Source: Tistlia consotensis USBA 355
Lineage (GTDB): Bacteria; Pseudomonadota; Alphaproteobacteria; Kiloniellales; DSM-21159
NCBI RefSeq assembly: GCF_900177295.1
Contig: NZ_FWZX01000031.1
Location: 1 to 64,000, forward strand
Direction: 5' to 3'
DNA: 64,000 nucleotides
Below the pieces are notes generated by a model, which searched no databases, was not told the origin of the DNA, and saw only the letters and a list, made by a program, of their open reading frames with translations. The translations under genes and the position numbers were made by a program. Below are positions 48,663 through 57,640 of the stretch, in pieces (positions within the stretch are counted from its first letter, which is position 1; every line of letters starts with the position of its first letter).

Positions 48663-51130
48663 GCCGAGAGCTGCAGTCCTTCGATTTCCGGAGCAGCGGC
48701 TACGAGCGGCCGAACCGGAGATGGGTCTGCGGCCGTGCCGCCGACGGCCGCCCCTGCCGCGCCGGGCCGGACCACCGCGGCCGCTGCCGTGCCGAGGCGG
48801 AGTGCCACCCGCGCCTCGAGGGCGGGCGCTATCTCTGCACCCGGCCGGAGTCGGCGGGCGGCAGCTGTGCCGAAGGGCCCTTGCCGGACGGTGGCTGCAC
48901 CCATCGGCCGCTGCCCTGCACGCCGGTGCCGAGCCTGCGCGCGCGGCGCGGCCGGGCGGCACGCTGGGCCGCCGTCTTCGCCGTCGGCCTGCTGGCCCTG
49001 CTGCTGGGCAGCCCGGCCGGGCTGCGTTGGCTGTCACCCGGGGAGCTCAGCCGCTCCCATGCCAGCATCGGGGACTGCGGGACCTGTCACGCGAGCGCCG
49101 CTGCCGGGCCGGTCGGCTGGCTGCACGCCGCCCTGGTCGGCACGCCGGAGGCCGACGACCCGGCCAGCGACAGCCGACGCTGCCTGACCTGCCACCGGTC
49201 CGGCAGCGAGCCCTTCGCCGCGCACGGCCTGCCGTCGGCACGGCTGCATCCGGAGGCGCCGAGCCAGGCGGCCGGCCATCCGCCGGTGATTATTACCGGC
49301 GGCGGCCTCGTCCAGGTCGGCCTGCGGCTCGCCGGCCGTCTGTCCGGGGCGCCCGGCGGCGAGGGCGACGCGGCCCTGCCCTGTGCGACCTGCCACCGCG
49401 AGCATCGCGGCCTGGCCGGCGACCTCGAGGCGATGGGCGACCTGCAGTGCCAGACCTGTCACGCCGTCAAGTTCGCCGGCTTCAATGCGGGCCATCCCGA
49501 GTTCGAGGGCTATCCGCCTGTCCGGCCGACCGGCATCCTCTTCGACCACGTCTCGCACATGGAGCGGCATTTCCCGAAGAGCGACGCGGCGCACCGCCCG
49601 GCGCAGTGCGCCGACTGCCATCGCCTCGACGCCGGCGGCGGGCAGATGCTGACCGTCGGCTTCGAGACAGGCTGCGCCGCCTGCCATGCCGGCGACGTGC
49701 GCGGCACGGCCGCCGCGGGCTCGACCGGCGTCTCGCTCTTCGTCGTGCCGGGCCTCGACCTGGAGACGCTGCGCGCGCGCGGCGCGGCCATCGGCGGCTG
49801 GCCCGCGCTCTCCGACCGGCCTCTGGCGCCCTTCATGGCGCTGCTGCTGGCCGGCGATCCCGCTCTTCGGGACGCGCTCGCGACCTTCCGGCGCCTCGAT
49901 CCCCTGGACCTGCGCCAGGCCGGCCAGAGCGAGATCGACGCGGTCGTCGCCGTCGCCTGGGCGACCAAGGCGCTGCTCTTCGATCTCGTCGCCGAAGGCC
50001 CCGGGTCGCTGCGACCGAGGCTCGAGACGGCACTCGGCGTCCCGATCGACGGGACACGGCTGCGTGCCCTGGCCGGCGGCCTGCCCTTGGCGACGGTGCG
50101 CAGCGCGGCCAGGACCTGGTTCCCGGACCTGGCGCAGGAGGTCGCCCGCCACCGTGCCGGGCTGCCGGTGCCGATGCCGGAGGCCGAGACCGCGACGCCG
50201 GCGGCGGAGCAGACGGCCGCTCCGGCGCCCGATGCGGCCGGCTCCACCGACCTGCTCGGCAACGACGGCGGCGGCGACGCCGGGGGCGACGGCGGCCTGC
50301 TCTCGGGCGGCGCGCCGGCGGGCGGCGACCTCCTGAGCGGCAGCGAGCCCGCGACGAACGACCTGCTGGCCGGGAGCGGCTCCGAGGGCGGCGACCTCTC
50401 GGGCGGCGACCAGGCGGACGGCGGGGGCCTGCTGAGCGGCGGCGAATCGGGCGAGGGCGACCTGCTGGCGGCGCCCGGCGGGTCGACGGAGCCGCAGGAG
50501 ACGACCGCCGCCGCTCCCGCGACGCCGCCGGTGACCGCCGAGCTGCCGCAGCCCGACCCCGAACGCTGGAGCGCGCTCGGCGGCTGGTACGGCGACTACT
50601 TCGCGCTGTCCTACCGCCCGGGCGACCATGCCGACCCCTTCCTGAAGCAGTGGATCGAGGTCGCCGGGGCCAGCCGCGGCGCGCCGGCCGCGGCGGCCGG
50701 CGGCGAGGACCTGCTGAGCCTGCTGACGGCGAAGGACGCGCCGGGCCGCTGCGCCGAATGTCATCGTCTCGTCCGTCAGGCCGACGGCAGCCTCGTGCCC
50801 GACTGGCGAGCCCGCCGGCCGGAGCCGGGGCGGCAGGATTTCACCCGCTTCCGGCACCAGCCGCACTTCGACCGCCTGAGCGGCCGCGCGCGTAGCGAAG
50901 GCTGCCTGACCTGCCATCGTCTCGGCCGCGGCGTCGAAGCCTCGGCCGCGCCGGCGGCGGCCGGGGGCCCGGACTTCCGGCCGATCGAGCGCGCGACCTG
51001 TGCCGAGTGCCACAGCGCGGCTGCGGCCGGCGAGAGCTGCCTCCTGTGCCACAACTACCACGTCGGCCCGGTCGGCCATCCGCCGCCCGAGACCGCCACG
51101 GCCGATCCCGGCAAGACGGCCGGCGACTGA
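48659..51130 (+). CDS. Decahaem c-type cytochrome with cysteine-rich N-terminal domain
   Basis: An 823-residue protein. Residues about 20-90 hold a cysteine-rich domain (WVCGRAADGRPCRAGP; CRAEAECHP; LCTRP; SCAEGPLPDGGCTH) that precedes one transmembrane helix (WAAVFAVGLLALLLG, about 105-120), so it is probably cytoplasmic. Ten CxxCH sites lie outside: six from CGTCH 140 to CAACH 339, and four from CAECH 698 to CLLCH 794. Between the groups is a helical part and a Gly-rich linker (about 531-604) with DLL repeats like those of the pentahaem protein. The start is GTG 48659, overlapping the cytochrome-b gene. It could take electrons from that membrane unit and carry them across the periplasm. Confidence 0.88.
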   Translation: MSRELQSFDFRSSGYERPNRRWVCGRAADGRPCRAGPDHRGRCRAEAECHPRLEGGRYLCTRPESAGGSCAEGPLPDGGCTHRPLPCTPVPSLRARRGRAARWAAVFAVGLLALLLGSPAGLRWLSPGELSRSHASIGDCGTCHASAAAGPVGWLHAALVGTPEADDPASDSRRCLTCHRSGSEPFAAHGLPSARLHPEAPSQAAGHPPVIITGGGLVQVGLRLAGRLSGAPGGEGDAALPCATCHREHRGLAGDLEAMGDLQCQTCHAVKFAGFNAGHPEFEGYPPVRPTGILFDHVSHMERHFPKSDAAHRPAQCADCHRLDAGGGQMLTVGFETGCAACHAGDVRGTAAAGSTGVSLFVVPGLDLETLRARGAAIGGWPALSDRPLAPFMALLLAGDPALRDALATFRRLDPLDLRQAGQSEIDAVVAVAWATKALLFDLVAEGPGSLRPRLETALGVPIDGTRLRALAGGLPLATVRSAARTWFPDLAQEVARHRAGLPVPMPEAETATPAAEQTAAPAPDAAGSTDLLGNDGGGDAGGDGGLLSGGAPAGGDLLSGSEPATNDLLAGSGSEGGDLSGGDQADGGGLLSGGESGEGDLLAAPGGSTEPQETTAAAPATPPVTAELPQPDPERWSALGGWYGDYFALSYRPGDHADPFLKQWIEVAGASRGAPAAAAGGEDLLSLLTAKDAPGRCAECHRLVRQADGSLVPDWRARRPEPGRQDFTRFRHQPHFDRLSGRARSEGCLTCHRLGRGVEASAAPAAAGGPDFRPIERATCAECHSAAAAGESCLLCHNYHVGPVGHPPPETATADPGKTAGD

Positions 51131-51223
51131 GCCGCCGCGGCGTCGCACCGCTTGACCTCGGCGCGCGCGCTCGGCATGTCCTGCGGCGCAACGAGACAAT
51201 TCGCTTCGGAAGGGATTGCTGTC

Positions 51224-52882
<1,659 letters not shown>

Positions 52883-52889
52883 GCGGCGC

Positions 52890-53381
52890 TCAGGGCCCCC
52901 AGGCGTTCCTCGGCGGTACCAGGAAGGCCGAGACGAAGAGGATGCGCCGGACGCCGCCGGCGGCGTCGCCGAACGGCAGCCCCAGCAGGCGGTAGTGCTG
53001 GAAGTCCTTCGGCGCGAAGCTCGCCGTGCCTTCCGTCATGTAGGGCCGCCGCTCGCGGGCGCACCATTCGAGGCGGGCGATCTGCGCGTCCATCCCCGGA
53101 ATCTCGTCGTAGTAGCGGCCCGTGTGGTCGATGCCGAGCGCCTCGACGACGCTGGTGCCCTGCAGGCGCGTCAGGAAGCGCAGCGGCTCGGCCTCGACCT
53201 CGACGAGCCCGAGATGGGGCAGGGAGTCGCGGGGCAGGCGCAGCGGATCGATCGCCTCGACCGGCGGCATCGCCGCCGCGCCGCGGGCCGCGTTCCAGTA
53301 GTCGTAGACCGCCTTGAGGTAGGGCGGCGTCAGGGCCGCCGGGTCGAAGCCGTCCTGCAGCCGGTCCGGCCTTTCGGTCAT
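52890..53381 (-). CDS. PAS_5 domain protein
   Basis: A 163-residue single-domain protein of the PAS_5 family found mainly in alphaproteobacteria. Conserved pieces are LTPPYLKAVYDYWNAARG, LVEVEAEPLRFLTRLQGTSV, EALGIDHTGRYYDEIPGM and RRPYMTEGTAS. No output domain is attached, so it may be a stand-alone sensor or ligand-binding protein. ATG 53381 is preceded by AGGGGCG. It converges on the fumarase gene (7-base gap) and is one of three paralogs in a row. Confidence 0.75.
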   Translation of the reverse strand: MTERPDRLQDGFDPAALTPPYLKAVYDYWNAARGAAAMPPVEAIDPLRLPRDSLPHLGLVEVEAEPLRFLTRLQGTSVVEALGIDHTGRYYDEIPGMDAQIARLEWCARERRPYMTEGTASFAPKDFQHYRLLGLPFGDAAGGVRRILFVSAFLVPPRNAWGP

Positions 53382-53548
53382 GGTCGCCCCTGGGACATCT
53401 GGTCTCCGCTCCTGCCGCACGCAAGGGTCGCAGGCCGCGCGGAGTCAGTCCAGAGGCGAGGCTCCCGGACGGGCGCCGGCGAGCGGCGGCACGCTGCGCC
53501 TGGGCGGGCGGTGTCCGGAATCGAGGCGACGGCGGGCAGGGTGAGGAG

Positions 53549-54037
53549 TCAGGCCCGTTGCTCGCCGGGCGGCGGCAGGAAGGCGAAGACGAACAGCAGG
53601 CGCCGGACGTCGCCGGCTTCGCCGCCGAACGACAGGGTCAGGGTGCGGTAGCGCCGGAAATCGTGGGGCGCGAAGGTCACCGCGGACTCCGCGAGATAGG
53701 GCCGCCGCTCGCGCACGCCCCATTCGATGCGGGCGATCTGCGGCGCCATTCCCGGGATCTCGTCGAGGTAGCAGCCGGTGTGATCGACTCCGAGCGCCTC
53801 GACGACCCGCGTTCCGGTGAGCCGGCTGCGGAAGCGCAGCGGATCCGGCTCGACCTCGACGACGCCGAGATAGGGCAGGCAGGCGAGCGGCAGACGGGTC
53901 GGATCGAGCGCCTCGACCGGCGCCAGGGCGTCGGAGCCGCGCGCCTCGCACCAGAAGTCGTAGGCCGCCTGCAGGTAGGACGGCGACAGGGCCTCGCGGC
54001 TGAACTGGTCCTGCAGATTGTCCGGCCTTCCGGTCAT
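53549..54037 (-). CDS. PAS_5 domain protein
   Basis: A 162-residue paralog of the neighbouring PAS_5 protein (52890), with the same blocks: LSPSYLQAAYDFWCEARG, VVEVEPDPLRFRSRLTGTRV, EALGVDHTGCYLDEIPGM and RRPYLAESAVTF. By eye the two are more than half identical, pointing to a local duplication. GGAAGGA lies before ATG 54037. The gap of 167 bases to the downstream paralog is consistent with separate promoters. Confidence 0.75.
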   Translation of the reverse strand: MTGRPDNLQDQFSREALSPSYLQAAYDFWCEARGSDALAPVEALDPTRLPLACLPYLGVVEVEPDPLRFRSRLTGTRVVEALGVDHTGCYLDEIPGMAPQIARIEWGVRERRPYLAESAVTFAPHDFRRYRTLTLSFGGEAGDVRRLLFVFAFLPPPGEQRA

Positions 54038-54152
54038 GCCTTCCTTCCGCGATCCGACCTCCGGGCGCGGCGCCGGCATCGGCCGGTCCGCGCGAAGAGG
54101 ATGCTTTTCACAGACCCGGGCATGTTACGCCAGAGCCTGCAGCCGGGCGCCG

Positions 54153-54704
54153 TCAGTAGAGTGCCTGGTCGGCGCGGAAGTAGAGGGTCAGGGCGAGGAT
54201 CATGTCGACCGTTCGGCCGTCGCGGGCGAGCGGCAGCATGATCCGCTCGAGCAGCCGGCACTCGGAATCGACGTGGTAGGCCGGCGGGCCCTTGCGGTAG
54301 CTGACCAGGCCGTCGAGGCCGACCTTCAGGTAGTCGGGATAGGTCGGCTGGCTGACGAAGCTGGGAAAGGCCTCGTCGCACCAGCGTCCGGTCGGGTCGC
54401 AGTGCATCTGCTCGTAGTGCTTGGTGCCGAACAGCCGGAAGCGGAAGCGCGGCGGTTCGCGCTGGACGTCGATCAGCCAGAGCCAGGGCAGCAGCGTCGG
54501 GATCTCGACCGGGTCGAGGTGCTGGCGCCCCGGCAGGCGGCATCCGGCGGCGTCCGGGGCCGGCAGCTTGGACTGCCAGTAGCCGTAGAGCGCCCGGATG
54601 TGGGGATGCCACTGGCCCGGCGCCGGGCGCAGCTGGAAGGGCACGATCTCGGCGGTCGTCTGGGTCCGTGTAGCCGGTGCGGCGCTCAAGGCGGTCTCGC
54701 TCAC
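54153..54704 (-). CDS. PAS_5 domain protein, diverged
   Basis: A 183-residue third PAS_5 protein, more distant from the other two: IRALYGYWQSKLPAPDAAGC, LPWLWLIDVQREPPRFRFRL, FGTKHYEQMHCDPTGRWCDE and LVSYRKGPPAYHVDSECRLL. The length and order of the blocks match the family. No other domain is present. Upstream lie 148 bases that hold the sodB terminator and its own promoter. Confidence 0.72.
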   Translation of the reverse strand: MSETALSAAPATRTQTTAEIVPFQLRPAPGQWHPHIRALYGYWQSKLPAPDAAGCRLPGRQHLDPVEIPTLLPWLWLIDVQREPPRFRFRLFGTKHYEQMHCDPTGRWCDEAFPSFVSQPTYPDYLKVGLDGLVSYRKGPPAYHVDSECRLLERIMLPLARDGRTVDMILALTLYFRADQALY

Positions 54705-54789
54705 CCTGGGAACTGTCGGGAGGAACAGTCGGGCCGGGCCCGGCCCGACGCGCGTGGCGGGCGTAGCATAGGCGGCCTTCGCCTTAGAG

Positions 54790-54826
54790 AAAGTAAAAGG
54801 GGGGAGCGGCCGCGGCCGCTCCCCCC
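54790..54826 (-). terminator. Rho-independent terminator of sodB
   Basis: A perfect 28-base palindrome (54799-54826, GGGGGGAGCGGCCG and its complement) is followed on the minus strand by TTTTACTTT. It lies 26 bases beyond the sodB stop, so it ends that transcript. Confidence 0.85.
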
Positions 54827-54852
54827 GGATCCCGTCGCCCGAATCGGGCGGC

Positions 54853-55446
54853 TCAGTCGAGATTCTGGTTGGCGAAGTCCCAGTTGACCAGCTTCTCGAG
54901 GTAGGCCTCGATGAACTTCGGCCGCAGGTTCTGGTAGTCCAGGTAGTAGGCGTGCTCCCAGACGTCGATGACGATCAGCGGCTTGACGTCGCGGACCAGC
55001 AGGGTGTCGGCGTTGCCGGTGTTGACGATCTCCAGGCCGCCGTCGGCCTTGGCGGCCAGCCAGGTCCAGCCCGAGCCGAAGTTGCCGGCGCCCGAGGCTT
55101 TGAACTTGTCGGCGAAGCCGTCGTAGCCGCCGAAGGACTTCTCGATCGCCTCGGCGACCTTGCCGGTCGGCTTGCCGCCGCCGTTCGGCCGCATCGAGTG
55201 CCAGAAGAAGGTGTGGTTCCAGACCTGGGCCGACTGGTTGATCAGGCCCTGGTTCTTGCCGGCGTAGGCGGCCTTGACGATCTCCTCGATGCTCTTGCCC
55301 TCGAGCTCGGTGCCCTGGGTCAGCTCGTTGGTCTTGTTGACGTAGGCCTGATGATGCTTGCCGTAGTGGAAGCTCATCGTGTTGCCGGAAATGGCCGGGG
55401 CCAGCGCATCCTGGGCATAGGGCAGCTTGGGAAGCTCAATCGCCAT
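54853..55446 (-). CDS. sodB: Superoxide dismutase, iron type
   Basis: A 197-residue Fe/Mn-family superoxide dismutase. Metal ligands can be read in MSFHYGKHHQAYV (His), QVWNHTFFWHSM (His) and VIDVWEHAYYLDYQN (Asp, His). The glutamine in NQSAQVWNHTFFWHS and GNFGSGWTWL instead of a Mn-type Gln favour the iron form. It detoxifies superoxide in the cytoplasm, which would help protect the nearby [4Fe-4S] fumarase. ATG 55446 is preceded by AAGGAG-like sequence (AAGGAGTACC). A strong terminator follows. Confidence 0.93.
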   Translation of the reverse strand: MAIELPKLPYAQDALAPAISGNTMSFHYGKHHQAYVNKTNELTQGTELEGKSIEEIVKAAYAGKNQGLINQSAQVWNHTFFWHSMRPNGGGKPTGKVAEAIEKSFGGYDGFADKFKASGAGNFGSGWTWLAAKADGGLEIVNTGNADTLLVRDVKPLIVIDVWEHAYYLDYQNLRPKFIEAYLEKLVNWDFANQNLD

Positions 55447-55503
55447 GACGGTACTCCTTGTTCTTCTGTGACGCTCTTGCTGCGATCCGCTCACGGAAAA
55501 CGC

Positions 55504-55621
55504 GGCGGTGCCCTGACAACACCGCCGGCGTCGTGATGGGTCCTTACATAAGCCCGATGCCGGGCTTGTGAAGGCGGGGTCGGGAGGCCGGGGACGACCG
55601 CGGTGCGGTCGTCCCCGGCCT
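55504..55621. promoter_or_regulatory. Cluster of three hairpins in the sodB-aminotransferase gap
   Basis: The 358-base gap 55447-55804 has no gene but three perfect inverted repeats: GGCGGTG/CACCGCC (55504-55526), AAGCCCG/CGGGCTT (55550-55567), and a 17-bp stem with a 3-base loop (55585-55621, AGGCCGGGGACGACCGC and its complement). None is followed by a T-run on either strand. They may be operator or RNA structures for the divergent genes. Confidence 0.6.
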
Positions 55622-55804
55622 GCCCACGAGCAGCAGGCTACCACCCGTCGGCGGTGCCGGAAAACGCCCGGCGCACAGTCCAGATGCGCGCCTGCCCGCG
55701 GGCTGCGGACCCGGCCGCGGACCCGGCCTGCGGCGCCGGCGCTTGTCGGCGCGCCGCAGGCCGTGGCAGACAGGCCGGGACCCTCGAACTCCCGGAGTGC
55801 CCCC

Positions 55805-56998
55805 ATGGCCTATCCCGCCCCGATCCGCCCGGCCGTCGACGAGCTGGAGACCTCGGGCATCCAGCAGGTCTTCGACCGCGGCATCGGCCGGCCCGACGTG
55901 ATCGGCCTGTGGGTCGGCGAGGGCGACCTGCCGACGCCGGGCTTCATCTGCGAGGCGACCGAGAAGGCGCTGCGCGACGGCCAGACCTTCTACACCTACA
56001 AGCGCGGCCTGCCGGAGCTGCGCCAGGCGATCGCCGACTACACCGCCGGCCTCTACGGTATCGCGGCCGATCCGGAGCGGGTCACCGTCACCTCCTCGGG
56101 CATGACCGGCATCGTCCACGTGCTGCAGGCGATCCTGACACCGGGCGAGAAGGTCGCGGTGGTCAGCCCGGTCTGGCCGAACATCATGGCGGCGGTCGAG
56201 ATGGCCGGCGCCACGGTCGTCCAGGTGCCGCTCGACGCCCGGCCCGACGGCGGCTTCCGCCTCGACCTGGAGCGGCTGGCGGCGGCGCTCGACCCGAGCA
56301 CCCGGGCGGTCTTCGTCGCCAGCCCGAGCAACCCGACCGGCTGGATGATGGAGGCCGAGGAGCAGGCGGCGCTGCTGGAGCTGTGCCGCGGCCGCGGCAT
56401 CTGGGTGATCGCCGACGAGGTCTACCACCGCTTCACCTACGACCGGCCCCACGCGCCGAGCTTCGCCCAGCACGCCGGCCCCGAGGACGCGCTGATCTGC
56501 GTGCATTCCTTCTCGAAGGCCTGGGCGATGACCGGCTGGCGCATGGGCTGGCTGCTGCATCCGCCGTCACTCGGCGAGACCTTCGGCAAGCTGATCGAAT
56601 ACACGACCTCCGGCGCGCCGGCCTTCCTGCAGGCCGGCTGCCTGGCCGCGATCACCCAGGGCGAGGACTTCGTCGCCGGGCTGGTCGAGCGCTGCCGGAC
56701 CGGCGGCGAGATCGTCTTCCAGGGACTCTCCGCGCTGCCCGGCGTCACGCTGGCCCGGCCGCAGGCGGCCTTCTACAGCTTCTTCCGGCTCGAAGGCCTG
56801 GACGACAGCCTGGACTTCTGCTTCCGCCTGCTCGACGAGGCCAAGGTCGGCCTGGCGCCCGGCTCGGCCTTCGGCCGGGGCGGCGAGGGCTATCTCCGGC
56901 TCTGCTTCGCCTCCTCGCCGGAGCGCCTCTCGACGGCCATGGACCGCCTGCGACGCTTCCTGGTCGAATCGCGACAAGTGGTTGACAGCAAAGCATAA
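55805..56998 (+). CDS. PLP-dependent aminotransferase, class I (aspartate/aromatic type)
   Basis: A 397-residue fold-type I aminotransferase of the aspartate aminotransferase Igamma-like kind. Motifs are GLWVGEGDLPTPGFICEAT, YTYKRGLPELRQAIADY, SPSNPTGWMM, VIADEVYHRFTYD and HSFSKAWAMTGWRMGW, whose lysine should bind PLP. The amino donor is not clear. It is monocistronic: the upstream gap carries its promoter and the downstream DUF1127 gene is 131 bases away. Confidence 0.87.
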   Translation: MAYPAPIRPAVDELETSGIQQVFDRGIGRPDVIGLWVGEGDLPTPGFICEATEKALRDGQTFYTYKRGLPELRQAIADYTAGLYGIAADPERVTVTSSGMTGIVHVLQAILTPGEKVAVVSPVWPNIMAAVEMAGATVVQVPLDARPDGGFRLDLERLAAALDPSTRAVFVASPSNPTGWMMEAEEQAALLELCRGRGIWVIADEVYHRFTYDRPHAPSFAQHAGPEDALICVHSFSKAWAMTGWRMGWLLHPPSLGETFGKLIEYTTSGAPAFLQAGCLAAITQGEDFVAGLVERCRTGGEIVFQGLSALPGVTLARPQAAFYSFFRLEGLDDSLDFCFRLLDEAKVGLAPGSAFGRGGEGYLRLCFASSPERLSTAMDRLRRFLVESRQVVDSKA

Positions 56999-57085
56999 AC
57001 CATGCGGGGCACGCCCTGCTCCCCTGCGTTTGCTGCATTTGCGAAGAGGTGCGGAGCCCGCCATCTGCCGCTCCTGAGAGCAACG

Positions 57086-57107
57086 CCGGGAGGACACCTC
57101 CTCCCGG
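57086..57107 (+). promoter_or_regulatory. Hairpin in the DUF1127 5' leader
   Basis: CCGGGAGG pairs with CCTCCCGG over a 6-base loop, ending 22 bases before the DUF1127 start. It does not cover the GAGGAGA ribosome site but could stabilise the leader or respond to a regulator, as leaders of these stress-linked mini-proteins often do. Confidence 0.5.
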
Positions 57108-57129
57108 ACCCCACGCGAGGAGACAGCAG

Positions 57130-57321
57130 ATGGCCAGCGACAGCTTCACGGCCGACAGCACGATGCCGGGACTGAGCGGCCGCGATCTCGGCCGCCGCGT
57201 CCTCGCCCTGTTCGGCCGCGGCGACGCCGCCGAGAACAGCCGCGAGGTCGCCCTGCGCTCGCTCGCCGGTCTCGACCGGCGTGTGCTGCGCGACATCGGC
57301 CTGGACCGCGACGCCGCCTGA
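57130..57321 (+). CDS. DUF1127 domain-containing protein
   Basis: A 63-residue mini-protein ending in SREVALRSLAGLDRRVLRDIGLDRDAA, the Arg-rich DUF1127 (YjiS-like) motif. In alphaproteobacteria such proteins are strongly expressed under stress or phosphate limitation and some bind RNA; the job of this one is unknown. GAGGAGA lies upstream of ATG 57130, with a hairpin before it and a strong terminator after it, so the gene is a short stand-alone transcript. Confidence 0.85.
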   Translation: MASDSFTADSTMPGLSGRDLGRRVLALFGRGDAAENSREVALRSLAGLDRRVLRDIGLDRDAA

Positions 57322-57352
57322 GACGGCGCCCTCCGGGCAGCAGCGGGACCGG

Positions 57353-57385
57353 AAAGGGCCGGGCGGGCGACCGTCCGGCCCTTTT
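57353..57385 (+). terminator. Rho-independent terminator after the DUF1127 gene
   Basis: AAAGGGCCGGGCGG pairs with CCGTCCGGCCCTTT (one G-U) over a GCGA loop and is followed by TTTTC. It lies 32 bases after the stop and ends the DUF1127 transcript. Confidence 0.88.
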
Positions 57386-57491
57386 CGCGTCCGGGCTCCG
57401 GGGCCGGTCTCGCGCCGTGCCGGCCCGTCTGCGGCACTCGCAGGGAGCGGCGGCTCTACATCAGGGGCGAGAGAAATATTCTCCAATGCAC

Positions 57492-57544
57492 CTCCAGATT
57501 ATTGATCTGGAGCTCGGCGAATAGATTTCTTTGAGAAATCTATT
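57492..57544 (+). promoter_or_regulatory. Two AT-rich hairpins upstream of the chemoreceptor
   Basis: CTCCAGAT/ATCTGGAG (57492-57512, 5-base loop) and AATAGATTTC/GAAATCTATT (57520-57544, 5-base loop) are perfect and adjacent. They lie in an AT-rich patch within an otherwise GC-rich window, about 100-150 bases before the chemoreceptor start, and are likely 5' leader or operator structures. The rest of the gap 57386-57640 shows no gene. Confidence 0.6.
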
Positions 57545-57640
57545 TCTTGAATTCAGGACCCGTTAACCAATCCGGCCAGAAATACCCCAGCGTCCAGCTA
57601 CAAAAACCAAGTGTCGAACCGAACCGACGTGGGGGTGGAA

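Noticed and set aside
40151-50480. Gly-rich repeats in the cytochromes as CRISPR-like or tandem DNA repeats
   Set aside because: The repeat is in the protein; the DNA units vary in spacing and sequence and are inside genes in frame.
54799-54826. 28-base palindrome as an operator
   Set aside because: On the minus strand a TTTTACTTT run follows it directly beyond the sodB stop, so a terminator explains it.
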